Assembly: GCF_022829345.1 (NCBI RefSeq)
Contig: NZ_JAKSXV010000035.1
Location: 62,001 to 126,000, forward strand
DNA length: 64,000 nucleotides
Reading direction: 5' to 3'
Origin: Methylobacterium sp. J-090
GTDB taxonomy: Bacteria; Pseudomonadota; Alphaproteobacteria; Rhizobiales; Beijerinckiaceae
The position numbers and the translations under genes are program-made. This document shows positions 10,900 to 19,093 of this stretch, in pieces. The notes under the pieces were generated by a model, which ran no database searches, had not been told where the DNA came from, and was given only the letters and a program-made list of their open reading frames with translations. How positions within the stretch are numbered: the stretch's first letter is position 1; every line of letters starts with the position of its first letter.

Positions 10900-11239
10900 C
10901 GTGCCTCCTATGCGGCGACCGGCCGGCCTGTCGTCCCGGACTGGGACATCGGCGGCGCCGTCCCCGTATGCTGCGCAATGCTAACGCCGCAGGCCGGCCG
11001 ACGCGCCCTTAAGCCGTTATTAACCTTAACTTGGGCGCCTCCGAGCCGCCGGTTTCATGCCCCCCGAACGGAGGGCGCGCGTTGACTCCGTGCCGGCCAT
11101 CCGCCATAAGCCGCGCCATCGCGACGCGGCGCTCTTCTGGGCGCTGTTCGCGCTTGCAGACACATTCTGGACGCGTGACGGGGCCTGCACTGGCGGTGAA
11201 GCCTGCGGCACCCATCCTCGGCCATTCGGAGATCGCGCC
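10900..11239. other. Divergent promoter region between rcdA and rpmH (340 bases)
   Basis: No gene is supported here. The segment around 11005-11035 is locally AT-rich and contains a TTAA-N7-TTAA box. The remainder is GC-rich, and the rpmH ribosome-binding site (CGGAG) is at its right end. Confidence 0.6.
11009..11023 (+). promoter_or_regulatory. CtrA-type box (TTAA-N7-TTAA)
   Basis: TTAAGCCGTTATTAA, followed by C, matches the full CtrA consensus TTAA-N7-TTAAC. It lies 110 bases upstream of rcdA and about 215 upstream of rpmH. The match is seen directly; binding by CtrA is inferred from the alphaproteobacterial consensus. Confidence 0.6.
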
Positions 11240-11374
11240 GTGAAGAGAACCTATCAGCCCAGCAAGCTCGTGCGTAAGCGTCGTCACGGCTTCCGCGCCC
11301 GTATGGCCACCGCCGGTGGCCGCAAGGTGATCGCGGCCCGCCGCGCCCACGGCCGCAAGAAGCTGTCGGCCTGA
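11240..11374 (+). CDS. rpmH: 50S ribosomal protein L34
   Basis: A 44-residue, very basic protein of the large ribosomal subunit. It begins [18 protein letters not shown] and contains the invariant [24 protein letters not shown] pattern of L34. The start is GTG at 11240 with CGGAG upstream. It heads the conserved rpmH-rnpA-yidC block found near the replication origin in many bacteria. Confidence 0.97.
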   Translation: MKRTYQPSKLVRKRRHGFRARMATAGGRKVIAARRAHGRKKLSA

Positions 11375-11413
11375 GAACAAGGCATCGCGCCGCCTTCGCG
11401 CGGCGCGTCCCGC

Positions 11414-11998
11414 ATGGATCCGGCCCCGGGCCGCGAGATCGGATCGGCCGTGTCGACGATCGGACGGTTGACCCAACGTTCGGACTTCCTGGCTGCGGCG
11501 GGAGGACGGCGCTTCCATACGGAGCGCTTCTCCGCCCAAGGTCGGTTGCGCAATGTCGCGGGACCCGAGGCTTTGCGTGACGTCGCTGCGCCCGAAGGCC
11601 TGCGAATCGGTTTCACCATCACCAAGCGCGTCGGACACGCCACGGAACGCAACCGCATCCGGCGGCGGCTTCGTGCCGCCGTGCGTGCGGCTGCCGACGC
11701 CCTGCCGAACCCGCCGGCCGATATTGTGCTCGTCGCCCGACGCCCGGCCCTGACGGCCCCCTTCGAGACGCTGATCGAAGATCTGCGCCGCGCGGTGCCC
11801 GTCGTGACGAAGCCGCAAGCGCGCAAGGAATCGTCCGGCACCGAACGCCCCGGTTCGCGTCGCGGTCGTGGCAAGGCGACGTCTGGCGCATCGGGCGCGA
11901 TGCCGCTATTGGCCTCTGGCCCCGAGGCGGCCCAGCCGGCCCGCGCCACGGCGCCCTCCCCCATTCCCAACGCATGCGACGGACCGACCGATGGGTAA
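11414..11998 (+). CDS. rnpA: Ribonuclease P protein component
   Basis: Protein subunit of RNase P, which trims the 5' leader of tRNA precursors. The core is seen in [46 protein letters not shown] (the RNR motif) and [11 protein letters not shown]. The protein is 194 residues, longer than the usual 115-130. The excess is a tail of about 60 residues rich in Ala, Pro, Gly and Arg after residue 130, and perhaps 12 residues at the N-terminus if the GTG at 11450 is the true start. It ends eight bases inside yidC. Confidence 0.93.
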   Translation: MDPAPGREIGSAVSTIGRLTQRSDFLAAAGGRRFHTERFSAQGRLRNVAGPEALRDVAAPEGLRIGFTITKRVGHATERNRIRRRLRAAVRAAADALPNPPADIVLVARRPALTAPFETLIEDLRRAVPVVTKPQARKESSGTERPGSRRGRGKATSGASGAMPLLASGPEAAQPARATAPSPIPNACDGPTDG

Positions 11999-13838
11999 TG
12001 ACAAGACGAACATGATCGTCGCGATCGCCCTGTCGCTGGCGGTTCTGCTCGGCTGGAACTACTTCATCGCCGCGCCGCGCGTGGAGCAGCAGCGTCAGGC
12101 CACGCTCCAGGGCAAGGCCGCGACCTCGCCCGACGGCGTGCCGAGCGCGAGCCCGAAGGAGGGCGGCCCGGCCGCCCCCGTGCCCGGCACCCTGCCGGGC
12201 GCCGCCGGCGGCACGCAGGGTGGCGTCGAGCCCCGAGAGGCGGTGATCGCCCGCTCGCCCCGCGTGACCATCGACACGCCGGCGCTCTCCGGTTCCATCG
12301 CCCTCAAGGGCGCGCGCATCGATGACGTCCTGCTGAAGAACTACCACGAGACCGTGGACGACAAGAGCCCGCGCATCGTGCTTCTGTCGCCGACCGGTAC
12401 GGCCAATCCGTATTACGGCGAATTCGGCTGGGTTGGCCAGAATGCCGGTCCCCTGCCGGGCAGCGACACGATCTGGACCGCCGACGCCACCACCCTGTCG
12501 GTGGGCAAGCCCGTCACCCTGAGCTTCGACAATGGGGCCGGCCTCGTGTTCCGCCGCATCGTCGCGGTGGACGACAAGTTCATGTTCACGGTCCGCGATG
12601 AGGTCGAGAACAAGGGGGCCGCCGCCGTCAGCCTCTATCCGTACGGCCTCGTCTCGCGCTGGGGCAAGCCGACGACGCAGGGCTACTACGTGCTCCACGA
12701 GGGCATGATCGGCGTGCTCGGCGCCGACGGCCTCCAGGAATACACCTACGACCACCTCGCCAAAGAGCCCGTGCTCGGCAACGTTGCCACCAAGGGCAAG
12801 TCCTGGACGGGCGTCACCGGCGGCTTCGTCGGCATCACCGACAAGTACTGGGCGGCGGCCGCGATCCCCGACCAGGCGGCCCCCTACACCGGCAGCTTCA
12901 CCGAGCGCACGGACGGCGCCACCAAGGTCTACCAGGCAAGCGTGCTCGGCGGCGTGCGCGTCGTCGATCCCGGCGCCACGGCGACCGCGACGCAGCAGCT
13001 CTTCGCCGGTGCCAAGGAAGTCAACACCATCAACGGCTACCAGAAGGATCTCGGCATCGAGAAGTTCGATCTGATGATCGACTGGGGCTGGTTCCACTTC
13101 ATCACCAAGCCGATGTTCCGGGCGCTGGACTTCTTCTACCACCTGTTCGGCAATTTCGGCGTCGCGATCCTGGTCGTGACCCTGTGCCTCAAGCTCCTGT
13201 TCCTGCCCATCGCCAACAAGTCCTACCAGTCCATGGCCAAGATGAAGGCCGTGCAGCCCGAGATGGCCTCCATCCGCGAGCGCTACGGCGACGACAAGCT
13301 GAAGCAGCAGCAGGCGATGATGGAGCTGTACAAGAAGGAGAAGATCAATCCGGTGGCCGGCTGCTGGCCGGTGCTGATCCAGATCCCGGTGTTCTTCGCC
13401 CTCTACAAGGTGCTGTTCATCACCATCGAGATGCGGCACGCGCCGTTCTTCGGCTGGATTCAGGATCTGGCCGCGCCCGATCCGACGAGCTTCCTCAACC
13501 TGTTCGGCCTGCTGCCCTACGCCGCCCCGGACATCGTCCACCTCGGCATCTGGCCCATCATCATGGGCATCACGATGTTCATCCAGATGAAGATGAACCC
13601 CGCGCCGCCGGACCCGGTCCAGGCGCAGATCTTCACCTTCATGCCGATCGTGTTCACCTTCATGCTCGGCTCGTTCCCGGCCGGACTCGTGATCTATTGG
13701 GCCTGGAACAACACCCTCTCGGTGATCCAGCAATACGTCATCATGCGCCGCAACGGCGTAAAGGTGGAGTTGTGGGACAACCTCTCGGGGATGTTCAGGA
13801 AGAAGTCCGGCGACAAGAACGCGGTCGCCAAGAACTGA
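11991..13838 (+). CDS. yidC: Membrane protein insertase YidC
   Basis: Inserts and folds inner-membrane proteins, with or without SecYEG. The 615 residues start at ATG 11991 with a membrane anchor ([19 protein letters not shown]). A low-complexity linker and a large periplasmic domain follow, typical of Gram-negative YidC. The conserved core then starts near residue 385: [68 protein letters not shown] and a final [19 protein letters not shown]. It overlaps rnpA by eight bases. Confidence 0.97.
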   Translation: MGNDKTNMIVAIALSLAVLLGWNYFIAAPRVEQQRQATLQGKAATSPDGVPSASPKEGGPAAPVPGTLPGAAGGTQGGVEPREAVIARSPRVTIDTPALSGSIALKGARIDDVLLKNYHETVDDKSPRIVLLSPTGTANPYYGEFGWVGQNAGPLPGSDTIWTADATTLSVGKPVTLSFDNGAGLVFRRIVAVDDKFMFTVRDEVENKGAAAVSLYPYGLVSRWGKPTTQGYYVLHEGMIGVLGADGLQEYTYDHLAKEPVLGNVATKGKSWTGVTGGFVGITDKYWAAAAIPDQAAPYTGSFTERTDGATKVYQASVLGGVRVVDPGATATATQQLFAGAKEVNTINGYQKDLGIEKFDLMIDWGWFHFITKPMFRALDFFYHLFGNFGVAILVVTLCLKLLFLPIANKSYQSMAKMKAVQPEMASIRERYGDDKLKQQQAMMELYKKEKINPVAGCWPVLIQIPVFFALYKVLFITIEMRHAPFFGWIQDLAAPDPTSFLNLFGLLPYAAPDIVHLGIWPIIMGITMFIQMKMNPAPPDPVQAQIFTFMPIVFTFMLGSFPAGLVIYWAWNNTLSVIQQYVIMRRNGVKVELWDNLSGMFRKKSGDKNAVAKN

Positions 13839-13954
13839 TCTCCTGGTGTGACGCGAGCCTGCTACGGGCAGCGCGCGCGACACCCGCACCACACCGGTCC
13901 TTCCCGTCCTGACGATGGGGAGGACCGTCCTGTTTCTCGCGTGTCGGCTGTCTG

Positions 13955-14638
13955 ATGGCGGATACGCCCGCTCCGAATGGTCCCGACCCCATGTCCCAAG
14001 CCGAAGACGCCGCGCTCCTCGAAGCCGGCCGCCTGCTGTTCGCGGGAGCCGCCGACTTCCTGTCCTCGGCCCCGACCGTGGTGGCCCTGCCGCCGATGAA
14101 GGGCGTCGAGATCGCGTTCGCGGGCCGCTCCAACGTCGGCAAGTCGAGCCTCGTCAACGCGCTCACCGGCCGCAACACCCTGGCGCGGACCTCGCACACG
14201 CCCGGCCGGACCCAGCAGCTCAACTTCTTCGACATCGGCGGGCGCCTGACCCTCGTCGACATGCCGGGCTACGGCTACGCGGCGGTGGAGAAGACCAAGG
14301 TCGAGGCCTGGACCGACCTCATCCACGACTACCTCAAGGGCCGGGCCAACCTCGCCCGGGTGTTCATGCTCATCGATTCGCGCCACGGCCTGAAGAGCAT
14401 CGACACCGACGTCCTCGACGGCCTCGACAAGGCCGCCGTGAGCTACCAGGTGGTGCTGACCAAGGGCGACGCCCTGAAGAAATCCGAGATCGAGGCGCGC
14501 ATCGAGAAGACCCGCGAGGCCCTGTCGAAGCGCCCGGCCGCCTATCCGGAGATCCTCATCACGTCGAGCCGCGACGACCGCGGCGTGCCGGAACTGCGCG
14601 CCAGCGTCGCCCGCCTCCTCGCCGAGCGCGGCGCGTGA
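13955..14638 (+). CDS. engB: Ribosome biogenesis GTPase YsxC/EngB
   Basis: A GTPase needed for assembly of the 50S ribosomal subunit and normal division. The 227 residues show the G1 loop GRSNVGKSS, G2 TPGRTQQLNFF, G3 DMPGYGYA, G4 TKGD (an NKxD variant) and G5 TSS. The start at 13955 has no clear ribosome-binding site; an internal Met at 13991 would remove 12 residues. It follows yidC and overlaps the next gene by four bases. Confidence 0.95.
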   Translation: MADTPAPNGPDPMSQAEDAALLEAGRLLFAGAADFLSSAPTVVALPPMKGVEIAFAGRSNVGKSSLVNALTGRNTLARTSHTPGRTQQLNFFDIGGRLTLVDMPGYGYAAVEKTKVEAWTDLIHDYLKGRANLARVFMLIDSRHGLKSIDTDVLDGLDKAAVSYQVVLTKGDALKKSEIEARIEKTREALSKRPAAYPEILITSSRDDRGVPELRASVARLLAERGA

Positions 14639-15009
14639 CCCTCCCCGACCGCATCCTCCTGGCGCTGGGCGCCCTCGCCGGCCTGCTGGGCGTCGCGGCG
14701 AGCGCGGCGGCGGCGCACATCGCCGGAGCCGACAGCCTGAAGACGGCCGCGCAGTTCCTGCTGTTCCACGCCCCCGCCATCCTCGGGCTGGTGGCCCTGG
14801 CCGCGACAAGCACGACGCACCGCCCCGTCACGCGGCTCGCCGCCGCCGCCCTCGTCGTGGGCCTCGCCCTGTTCTCCGGCGACCTCGCCCTGCGGGCGCT
14901 TCATGGGACGCCGCTGTTTCCCATGGCCGCGCCCATCGGGGGTCTTGCGCTGATGGGGGGATGGTTGCTGGCGGCTGTCGGGGCGTTCGTTGCAGTCGAA
15001 CGCCGGTAG
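14635..15009 (+). CDS. DUF423 family small membrane protein
   Basis: A 124-residue integral membrane protein of unknown function. The GTG at 14635 overlaps the engB stop. Four hydrophobic segments are visible: residues 5-25 with GALAGLLGVAASAAAAHIAG, about 38-56, 67-85, and 98-120 with IGGLALMGGWLLAAVGA. The family pattern of DUF423 (GALxGxxGVxxGAFGAH, here AAAAHI) and the final GG-W-L-A motif fit. It is probably co-transcribed with engB. Confidence 0.8.
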   Translation: MTLPDRILLALGALAGLLGVAASAAAAHIAGADSLKTAAQFLLFHAPAILGLVALAATSTTHRPVTRLAAAALVVGLALFSGDLALRALHGTPLFPMAAPIGGLALMGGWLLAAVGAFVAVERR

Positions 15010-15021
15010 GCGGGACGACAC

Positions 15022-15153
15022 ATGAATCTCGTTTTCAACGAGCAGATCAAGCTTCTTGCAGCCGCTTTGAATACGGCTGCGACCTCCTGTTTCACGGTCG
15101 GTATCGCGACCCCGGTCGCGGGCTACATCTACAACATCGGAATATGCAGTTGA
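15022..15153 (+). CDS. Very small hydrophobic protein, first of a three-gene cassette
   Basis: A 43-residue protein beginning MNLVFNEQIKLLAAALNTAA, with one membrane helix (about residues 12-38) ending in PVAGYIYNIG. The stop overlaps the ATG of the next frame. An ATG-start, high coding quality and the overlap argue for a real gene. I do not know a function; I recall similar FNEQ-K-L...LN small proteins in alphaproteobacteria. Confidence 0.55.
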   Translation: MNLVFNEQIKLLAAALNTAATSCFTVGIATPVAGYIYNIGICS

Positions 15154-15257
15154 CCTTGAGTCCCTGGTCGCTGGGACTCGGCGTCGCCGGTTGGTTTCTG
15201 GCCGCCATCACCCTACATTTCCTCGCAAGACGCGCGTTGAAGGGGCTCAAGCCATGA
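15144..15257 (+). CDS. Very small single-pass membrane protein
   Basis: A 37-residue protein (MQLTLSPWSLGLGVAGWFL...) with one predicted membrane helix at about residues 9-27 and a basic C-terminus RRALKGLK, so the C-terminus is probably cytoplasmic. It overlaps the preceding frame by ten bases and the following by four (ATGA). No family recognised. Confidence 0.5.
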   Translation: MQLTLSPWSLGLGVAGWFLAAITLHFLARRALKGLKP

Positions 15258-15409
15258 GCGAACTGGCAATCCTCGCTTTCGTCGTAACTCCGACCATCGT
15301 CGTCGTGATGGGCTATGTCGCCGTGCGCCTACAGGAAGCGGCCGGCCGCCGATATGATGCTACCGTTCGGGACCGGAATCGCGTTTCTACCAGCGCGCCG
15401 CCGTCCTAG
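15254..15409 (+). CDS. Very small single-pass membrane protein
   Basis: A 51-residue protein starting MSELAILAFVVTPTIVVVMGY, with one membrane helix at about residues 3-25 and a polar tail rich in Arg (RLQEAAGRRYDATVRDRNR). Its ATG overlaps the previous stop. It is the third member of the overlapping cassette. Function unknown; a holin-like, toxin or membrane-complex accessory role are all open. Confidence 0.5.
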   Translation: MSELAILAFVVTPTIVVVMGYVAVRLQEAAGRRYDATVRDRNRVSTSAPPS

Positions 15410-15433
15410 AATGACGGTTCTGCTCCGGAATCC

Positions 15434-16003
15434 CTAACCCACCAGCGGCGGCAATGGCGGGGGCGCGCCGTCCGGCAGGGCCGTCCGGGCCACGTTCATG
15501 CTCATGGCGAGCAGCGTGTAGTATCCGTTGATCCCCGCCATCTCGATGGCGCCCTGCTCCCCGAACCGCTCCGCAACCCGCCCGTAAGTCGCGTCGCTCA
15601 CCGCCCTATTGCGGTGAAGCTCCGTCGAGAAAGCGTGGACGAGGGCTTCGTCCGCCCCCATCATATCGGGACGCCGTCCGTCGCGGATCGCCGCGACGAT
15701 GTCCGGGTCGAGACCGGCCTCCACGGCGATGGGCGCGTGGATGTGCCATTCGAGCTGCTGGGACCATTCCCGCGCCGTGATGAGGATGATGAGCTCCGAC
15801 AGGTGCAGGGGCAGCACGCTGCGGTAGCGCAGGTGCAGCCCCATGGTGCTGGCATTGGTCATCAGTTCGGGGCTGCGCAGGAGCGGCACGAACGGCCCGA
15901 AGACCGGCCCCTTGCGCGCGGCGCGGAACGCATCCGATGCCGCCCTCTGGGCCTCGGTGAGCCGGTCGGCCGGGATCTCCGGCATGCGGTCGGGAGCGGA
16001 CAT
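15434..16003 (-). CDS. Carboxymuconolactone decarboxylase family protein
   Basis: A 189-residue protein with the helical CMD/AhpD-like fold: LPLHLSELIILITAREWSQQLEWHIHAPIAVEAGLDPDIVAAI. The Glu and His of EWHIHA occupy the usual active-site helix. It lacks the CxxC of AhpD, so a thiol peroxidase-type role is unlikely. Many such proteins are stand-alone enzymes of unknown substrate. It ends near residue 189 with a proline-rich tail. It lies eight bases upstream of the fatty acid transporter end, same strand, and may be in one operon with it. Confidence 0.8.
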   Translation of the reverse strand: MSAPDRMPEIPADRLTEAQRAASDAFRAARKGPVFGPFVPLLRSPELMTNASTMGLHLRYRSVLPLHLSELIILITAREWSQQLEWHIHAPIAVEAGLDPDIVAAIRDGRRPDMMGADEALVHAFSTELHRNRAVSDATYGRVAERFGEQGAIEMAGINGYYTLLAMSMNVARTALPDGAPPPLPPLVG

Positions 16004-16011
16004 GACCGGGC

Positions 16012-17463
16012 CTACGGCATCACGGGCGGATGATAGGTCAGGGTGAAGGCGAGCGCCCAGAGCAGGAACAGCACCACCGGCAGGTGGATGATGAGCTGCA
16101 GGAAGCTGAAGCCGACGATGTCACGGGCCTTCAGCCCGAGGATGCCCAGCAGCGGCAGCATCCAGAACGGGTTGATGAGATTCGGCAGGGCTTCGGCCGC
16201 ATTGTAGACCATCACTGCCCAGCCGAGATGAACCTGCAGCTCGTTGGCCGCCTGCATCACGTAGGGGGCTTCGAGCAGCCACTTGCCGCCGCCGGACGGC
16301 ACGAAGAAGCCGAGCACCGCCGAATACACGCCCATGGAAATGGGGAAGCTGCCCGTGGTGTTGAGGCTGACGAAGGCGTGGGTGATCACGTCGGAGACGG
16401 AGGTGCCGGCACCGTTCTTCGGCCCCGTCAGCATGGCGGAGATGGCGGCGTAGAACGGGAACTGGATCAGCACGGCGGCGGTGGCCGGCACGGCCTTGCC
16501 CACGGACTTCAGGAAGTTCTTCGGCCGCCAGTGCAGGAGCAGGCCGAGGGTGAGGAACAGGAAGTTGTAGGTGTTGAGGCTCGAGATCGCGGTGATCCAC
16601 GATTGCCGGGCGAATTCCTGCACGAGCCAGCCGACCGCCAGGACGGCGAGGAGCAGGGTGAGGATCGGCGAGTGCTCGAGCCACTCGCTCGGCTGGCTCG
16701 GACGCGCCGTGTCGGGTTTTTCGCGCGAGACGTCGACGCCCATGGCTTCGGCCGTGACGGCGTTGGCCGGGCCGGGCGCCGAGACGTAGGCGATGACGAT
16801 GGAGATCACGAACAGCACCACGGCGATCAGCATCGACTGCCACAGGAAGATCGTCTCGCTGAACGGGATCACGCCGGTGATGGCGAGAAGGTTCTTGGGC
16901 AGGCTGGCCGGATTGGCCTGGAGCTGGGCCGCCGACGAGCTGAGGCCCATGGCCCAGGTGGCGCCGAGGCCGAGATAGGCGGCGGCACCGGCCGCGCGGT
17001 AATCCATCTTGAGGTCCGTGCGGCGCGCGAGGGCCCGGGCCAGAAGGCCGCCGAAGATCAGGCTCAAGCCCCAGCTCAGGAACGACGACAGCATGGTCGC
17101 CGCCGCCACCATGCCGACGGCGCCGCGCCCGGATTTCGGGATGGCCGCGAGGCGGTCGATGAGGGCCTGCATCGGCGGGGCGGTGGCCACGACGTAGCCG
17201 CCGATGGTGACGAAGGCCATCTGCATGGTGAACGGAATCAGGCTCCAGAACCCGTCGCCGAAGCTTTTCGCGATGGCCGCCGGCGGGGCACCGTTGGCGA
17301 GCGCACCGAGCGCCACGATCACCACCGCGATGGCGACGAACACGAACGCATCGGGAAACCACTTTTCCGCCCAGGCGGTGAAGCGAATCCCCAAGCGCGA
17401 CAGGGCGCCCTCGGTGGCCGTGTCCCCTGTCGGGCCGGAGGGCGGGCGAGGCGTGTTGGACAT
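16012..17463 (-). CDS. Short-chain fatty acid transporter (AtoE family)
   Basis: An inner-membrane carrier of about 483 residues with 11-12 hydrophobic segments, of the AtoE/short-chain fatty acid transporter family. Recognisable parts are RFTAWAEKWFPDAFVFV near the start, IPFTMQMAFVTIGGYVVATAPP, SSFLSWGLSLIFGGLLAR, FVPSGGGKWLLEAPYV and ALPNLINPFWMLPLLGILGLKARDI. The substrate is probably a short-chain acid such as acetoacetate or butyrate. I chose ATG 17463; in-frame ATGs at 17472 and 17502 are possible. It is not close enough to the mdc operon to be called its malonate carrier. Confidence 0.9.
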   Translation of the reverse strand: MSNTPRPPSGPTGDTATEGALSRLGIRFTAWAEKWFPDAFVFVAIAVVIVALGALANGAPPAAIAKSFGDGFWSLIPFTMQMAFVTIGGYVVATAPPMQALIDRLAAIPKSGRGAVGMVAAATMLSSFLSWGLSLIFGGLLARALARRTDLKMDYRAAGAAAYLGLGATWAMGLSSSAAQLQANPASLPKNLLAITGVIPFSETIFLWQSMLIAVVLFVISIVIAYVSAPGPANAVTAEAMGVDVSREKPDTARPSQPSEWLEHSPILTLLLAVLAVGWLVQEFARQSWITAISSLNTYNFLFLTLGLLLHWRPKNFLKSVGKAVPATAAVLIQFPFYAAISAMLTGPKNGAGTSVSDVITHAFVSLNTTGSFPISMGVYSAVLGFFVPSGGGKWLLEAPYVMQAANELQVHLGWAVMVYNAAEALPNLINPFWMLPLLGILGLKARDIVGFSFLQLIIHLPVVLFLLWALAFTLTYHPPVMP

Positions 17464-17668
17464 GGGCGGCATTCCACGGGCGTCCGAAGGCGGGCGCGCC
17501 ATCTTGCGCAAACACCGGCCACGCTCAAGCGCGCCCGGCGGGCCATGAACACGTTCGGCGCGAGATGTCAGTCGATCCAGGAATCTTTGCGGTTCCTTAT
17601 GACGTCGCCACCCATAACGGTTCGGTCGAGCTGATGCCCGGGGCGACCGCACCGGATGGAGGGATGTA

Positions 17669-18028
17669 ATGTCCAAGGCTTCCCGGGAAATCGCTTTCGA
17701 ACGGCTGATGGCGGGACGGCGCGCCCACACTCTGTTCGTGCGCGACCTCAAGACGGGGTTCGATGCGACCCCGTCCGCATCGTTCGACGGGAAGGCCTTC
17801 GGCAGCGGCAGAACCTGGCTCGCCGCCGCCATCGCAAACATCGCCATCGTGCTCGGCGTCGGGTTCTGCGTCGTCCTGGGGCCGCCCGTCCTCGAATGCC
17901 GACGCCAGGCGGAGATCGGTTTCTCTGCCGGCGGCAGCTTCCAAGGCTGCGTCCGAAAGGCGACAATCGAGCGCCTCGATCGCCTGGAAAGCCAGCTGAA
18001 GATGATGGTCCGCGGCTCCGGCCGCTAA
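17669..18028 (+). CDS. Hypothetical protein with one membrane helix
   Basis: A 119-residue protein with a GGAGGG ribosome-binding site six bases before the ATG. An N-terminal basic region (about 45 residues, [21 protein letters not shown]) is followed by one membrane helix (about 50-71, [22 protein letters not shown]). A C-terminal part with two Cys and a coiled segment, [14 protein letters not shown], comes last. No known family recognised. Confidence 0.6.
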   Translation: MSKASREIAFERLMAGRRAHTLFVRDLKTGFDATPSASFDGKAFGSGRTWLAAAIANIAIVLGVGFCVVLGPPVLECRRQAEIGFSAGGSFQGCVRKATIERLDRLESQLKMMVRGSGR

Positions 18029-18149
18029 GCCGGAGGACCGAAGGCGCGGCGCTTCACGGGCCAGCCGCGCGAAAACGCTTGAAACGGGATCGCGACGGGA
18101 CTACTTGAACAGCATCAGTTCTGGTTGCAGTCTTGAGGCTGCGGTTCGG

Positions 18150-18179
18150 GAGTGGGCCCCACCGGGTCCGCTCTTTTTT
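18150..18179 (+). terminator. Intrinsic terminator or attenuator in the rimP leader
   Basis: GAGTGGGCCC (18150-18159) pairs with GGGTCCGCTC (18164-18173) over 10 bp with two G-T pairs, loop CACC, followed by six T. It lies 60 bases upstream of the rimP start and 120 bases after the previous gene. It may control readthrough into rimP-nusA-infB. Confidence 0.8.
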
Positions 18180-18239
18180 ATTGCCGCAATGCCCCGCGCC
18201 GCCGGATCACCTCACGCAAGGCCGGACGTAGCACGCAGC

Positions 18240-19019
18240 ATGGCGGACACTCCCGAAAAACGGCTGATCACCGAGACTGGCGTCGCCGCACGCGTCGTCC
18301 AGGTCATCGAGGCTTCCATCGAGGGCTTGGGCTTTCGCGTGGTGCGGGTGCGGGTTTCCAGCGCCAACGGTTGCACGGTGCAGATCATGGCCGAACGGCC
18401 GGACGGTACGATGTCGGTGGATGATTGCGAGGCGGTGAGCCGGGCGATCTCGCCGCTTCTCGATCTCGACGACCCGATCGGCAAGCCGTACTATCTGGAG
18501 ATCTCCTCGCCGGGCATCGACCGCCCCCTGGTACGGGCCGTCGATTTCGAGCGCTGGGCCGGCTACGAGGCCAAGATCGAGCTGGCCGTGCCCCTCGAGG
18601 GACGCAAGCGCTTTCGCGGCATCATCCGCACGCCCAATTCGGACGGGCTCACGGTACCCATCGACCTGCCCGACGTGAAGGAGGGCCTGCCGAGCCGCAT
18701 CGATCTGCCTTTGCGCGATCTCGGCGACGCCTATCTCGTGCTGACGGACGATCTGGTGCGCGAGTCCCTGCGCCGGGGCGGCGGCCCGCCGCCGATGCTG
18801 GACGATGAGGACGAGGACACGGAGGAGGACGGCCCGGAGGCCGAGCCGGCGCCGCCCTTGAAGAAGAAGATCTCCCGACCCCTGAAGCCGAAGGCCTCTC
18901 AGAAGCCGAAGCCCGAAAAGGTCGAGACCGAAGCGAGTCTCGCCATCAAGGCACAGAACAAGGCCAAGCCCATCCGCACCAAGGCGGTACGGGTGAAGGA
19001 CGACGGCAAGCTTCACTAG
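18240..19019 (+). CDS. rimP: Ribosome maturation factor RimP
   Basis: Cytoplasmic factor for assembly of the 30S ribosomal subunit. The core is clear: [57 protein letters not shown] and a C-terminal SH3-like domain with FRGIIR. The protein is 259 residues from ATG 18240, against 150-200 usually. The extra part is an acidic stretch ([13 protein letters not shown]) followed by a Lys/Pro-rich tail of about 70 residues. The open frame extends upstream through the terminator and that part is not coding. Confidence 0.95.
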   Translation: MADTPEKRLITETGVAARVVQVIEASIEGLGFRVVRVRVSSANGCTVQIMAERPDGTMSVDDCEAVSRAISPLLDLDDPIGKPYYLEISSPGIDRPLVRAVDFERWAGYEAKIELAVPLEGRKRFRGIIRTPNSDGLTVPIDLPDVKEGLPSRIDLPLRDLGDAYLVLTDDLVRESLRRGGGPPPMLDDEDEDTEEDGPEAEPAPPLKKKISRPLKPKASQKPKPEKVETEASLAIKAQNKAKPIRTKAVRVKDDGKLH

Positions 19020-19093
19020 AAACGCCCTGGTCGCGCTCGAGAAACCGGGCGCGATCACGAAAAATCTCACGACGAAGAGAAGGACGAAAACCG

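Noticed and set aside
11619..13892. 757-codon minus-strand frame opposite rnpA-yidC
   Set aside because: Rich in His, Arg, Asp and Gly as expected for the complement of GC-rich coding sequence; no motif.
16012..17463. Fatty acid transporter as the missing malonate carrier
   Set aside because: It belongs to the AtoE-type short-chain fatty acid carriers and lies nearly 9 kb from the mdc operon, so no link can be claimed.
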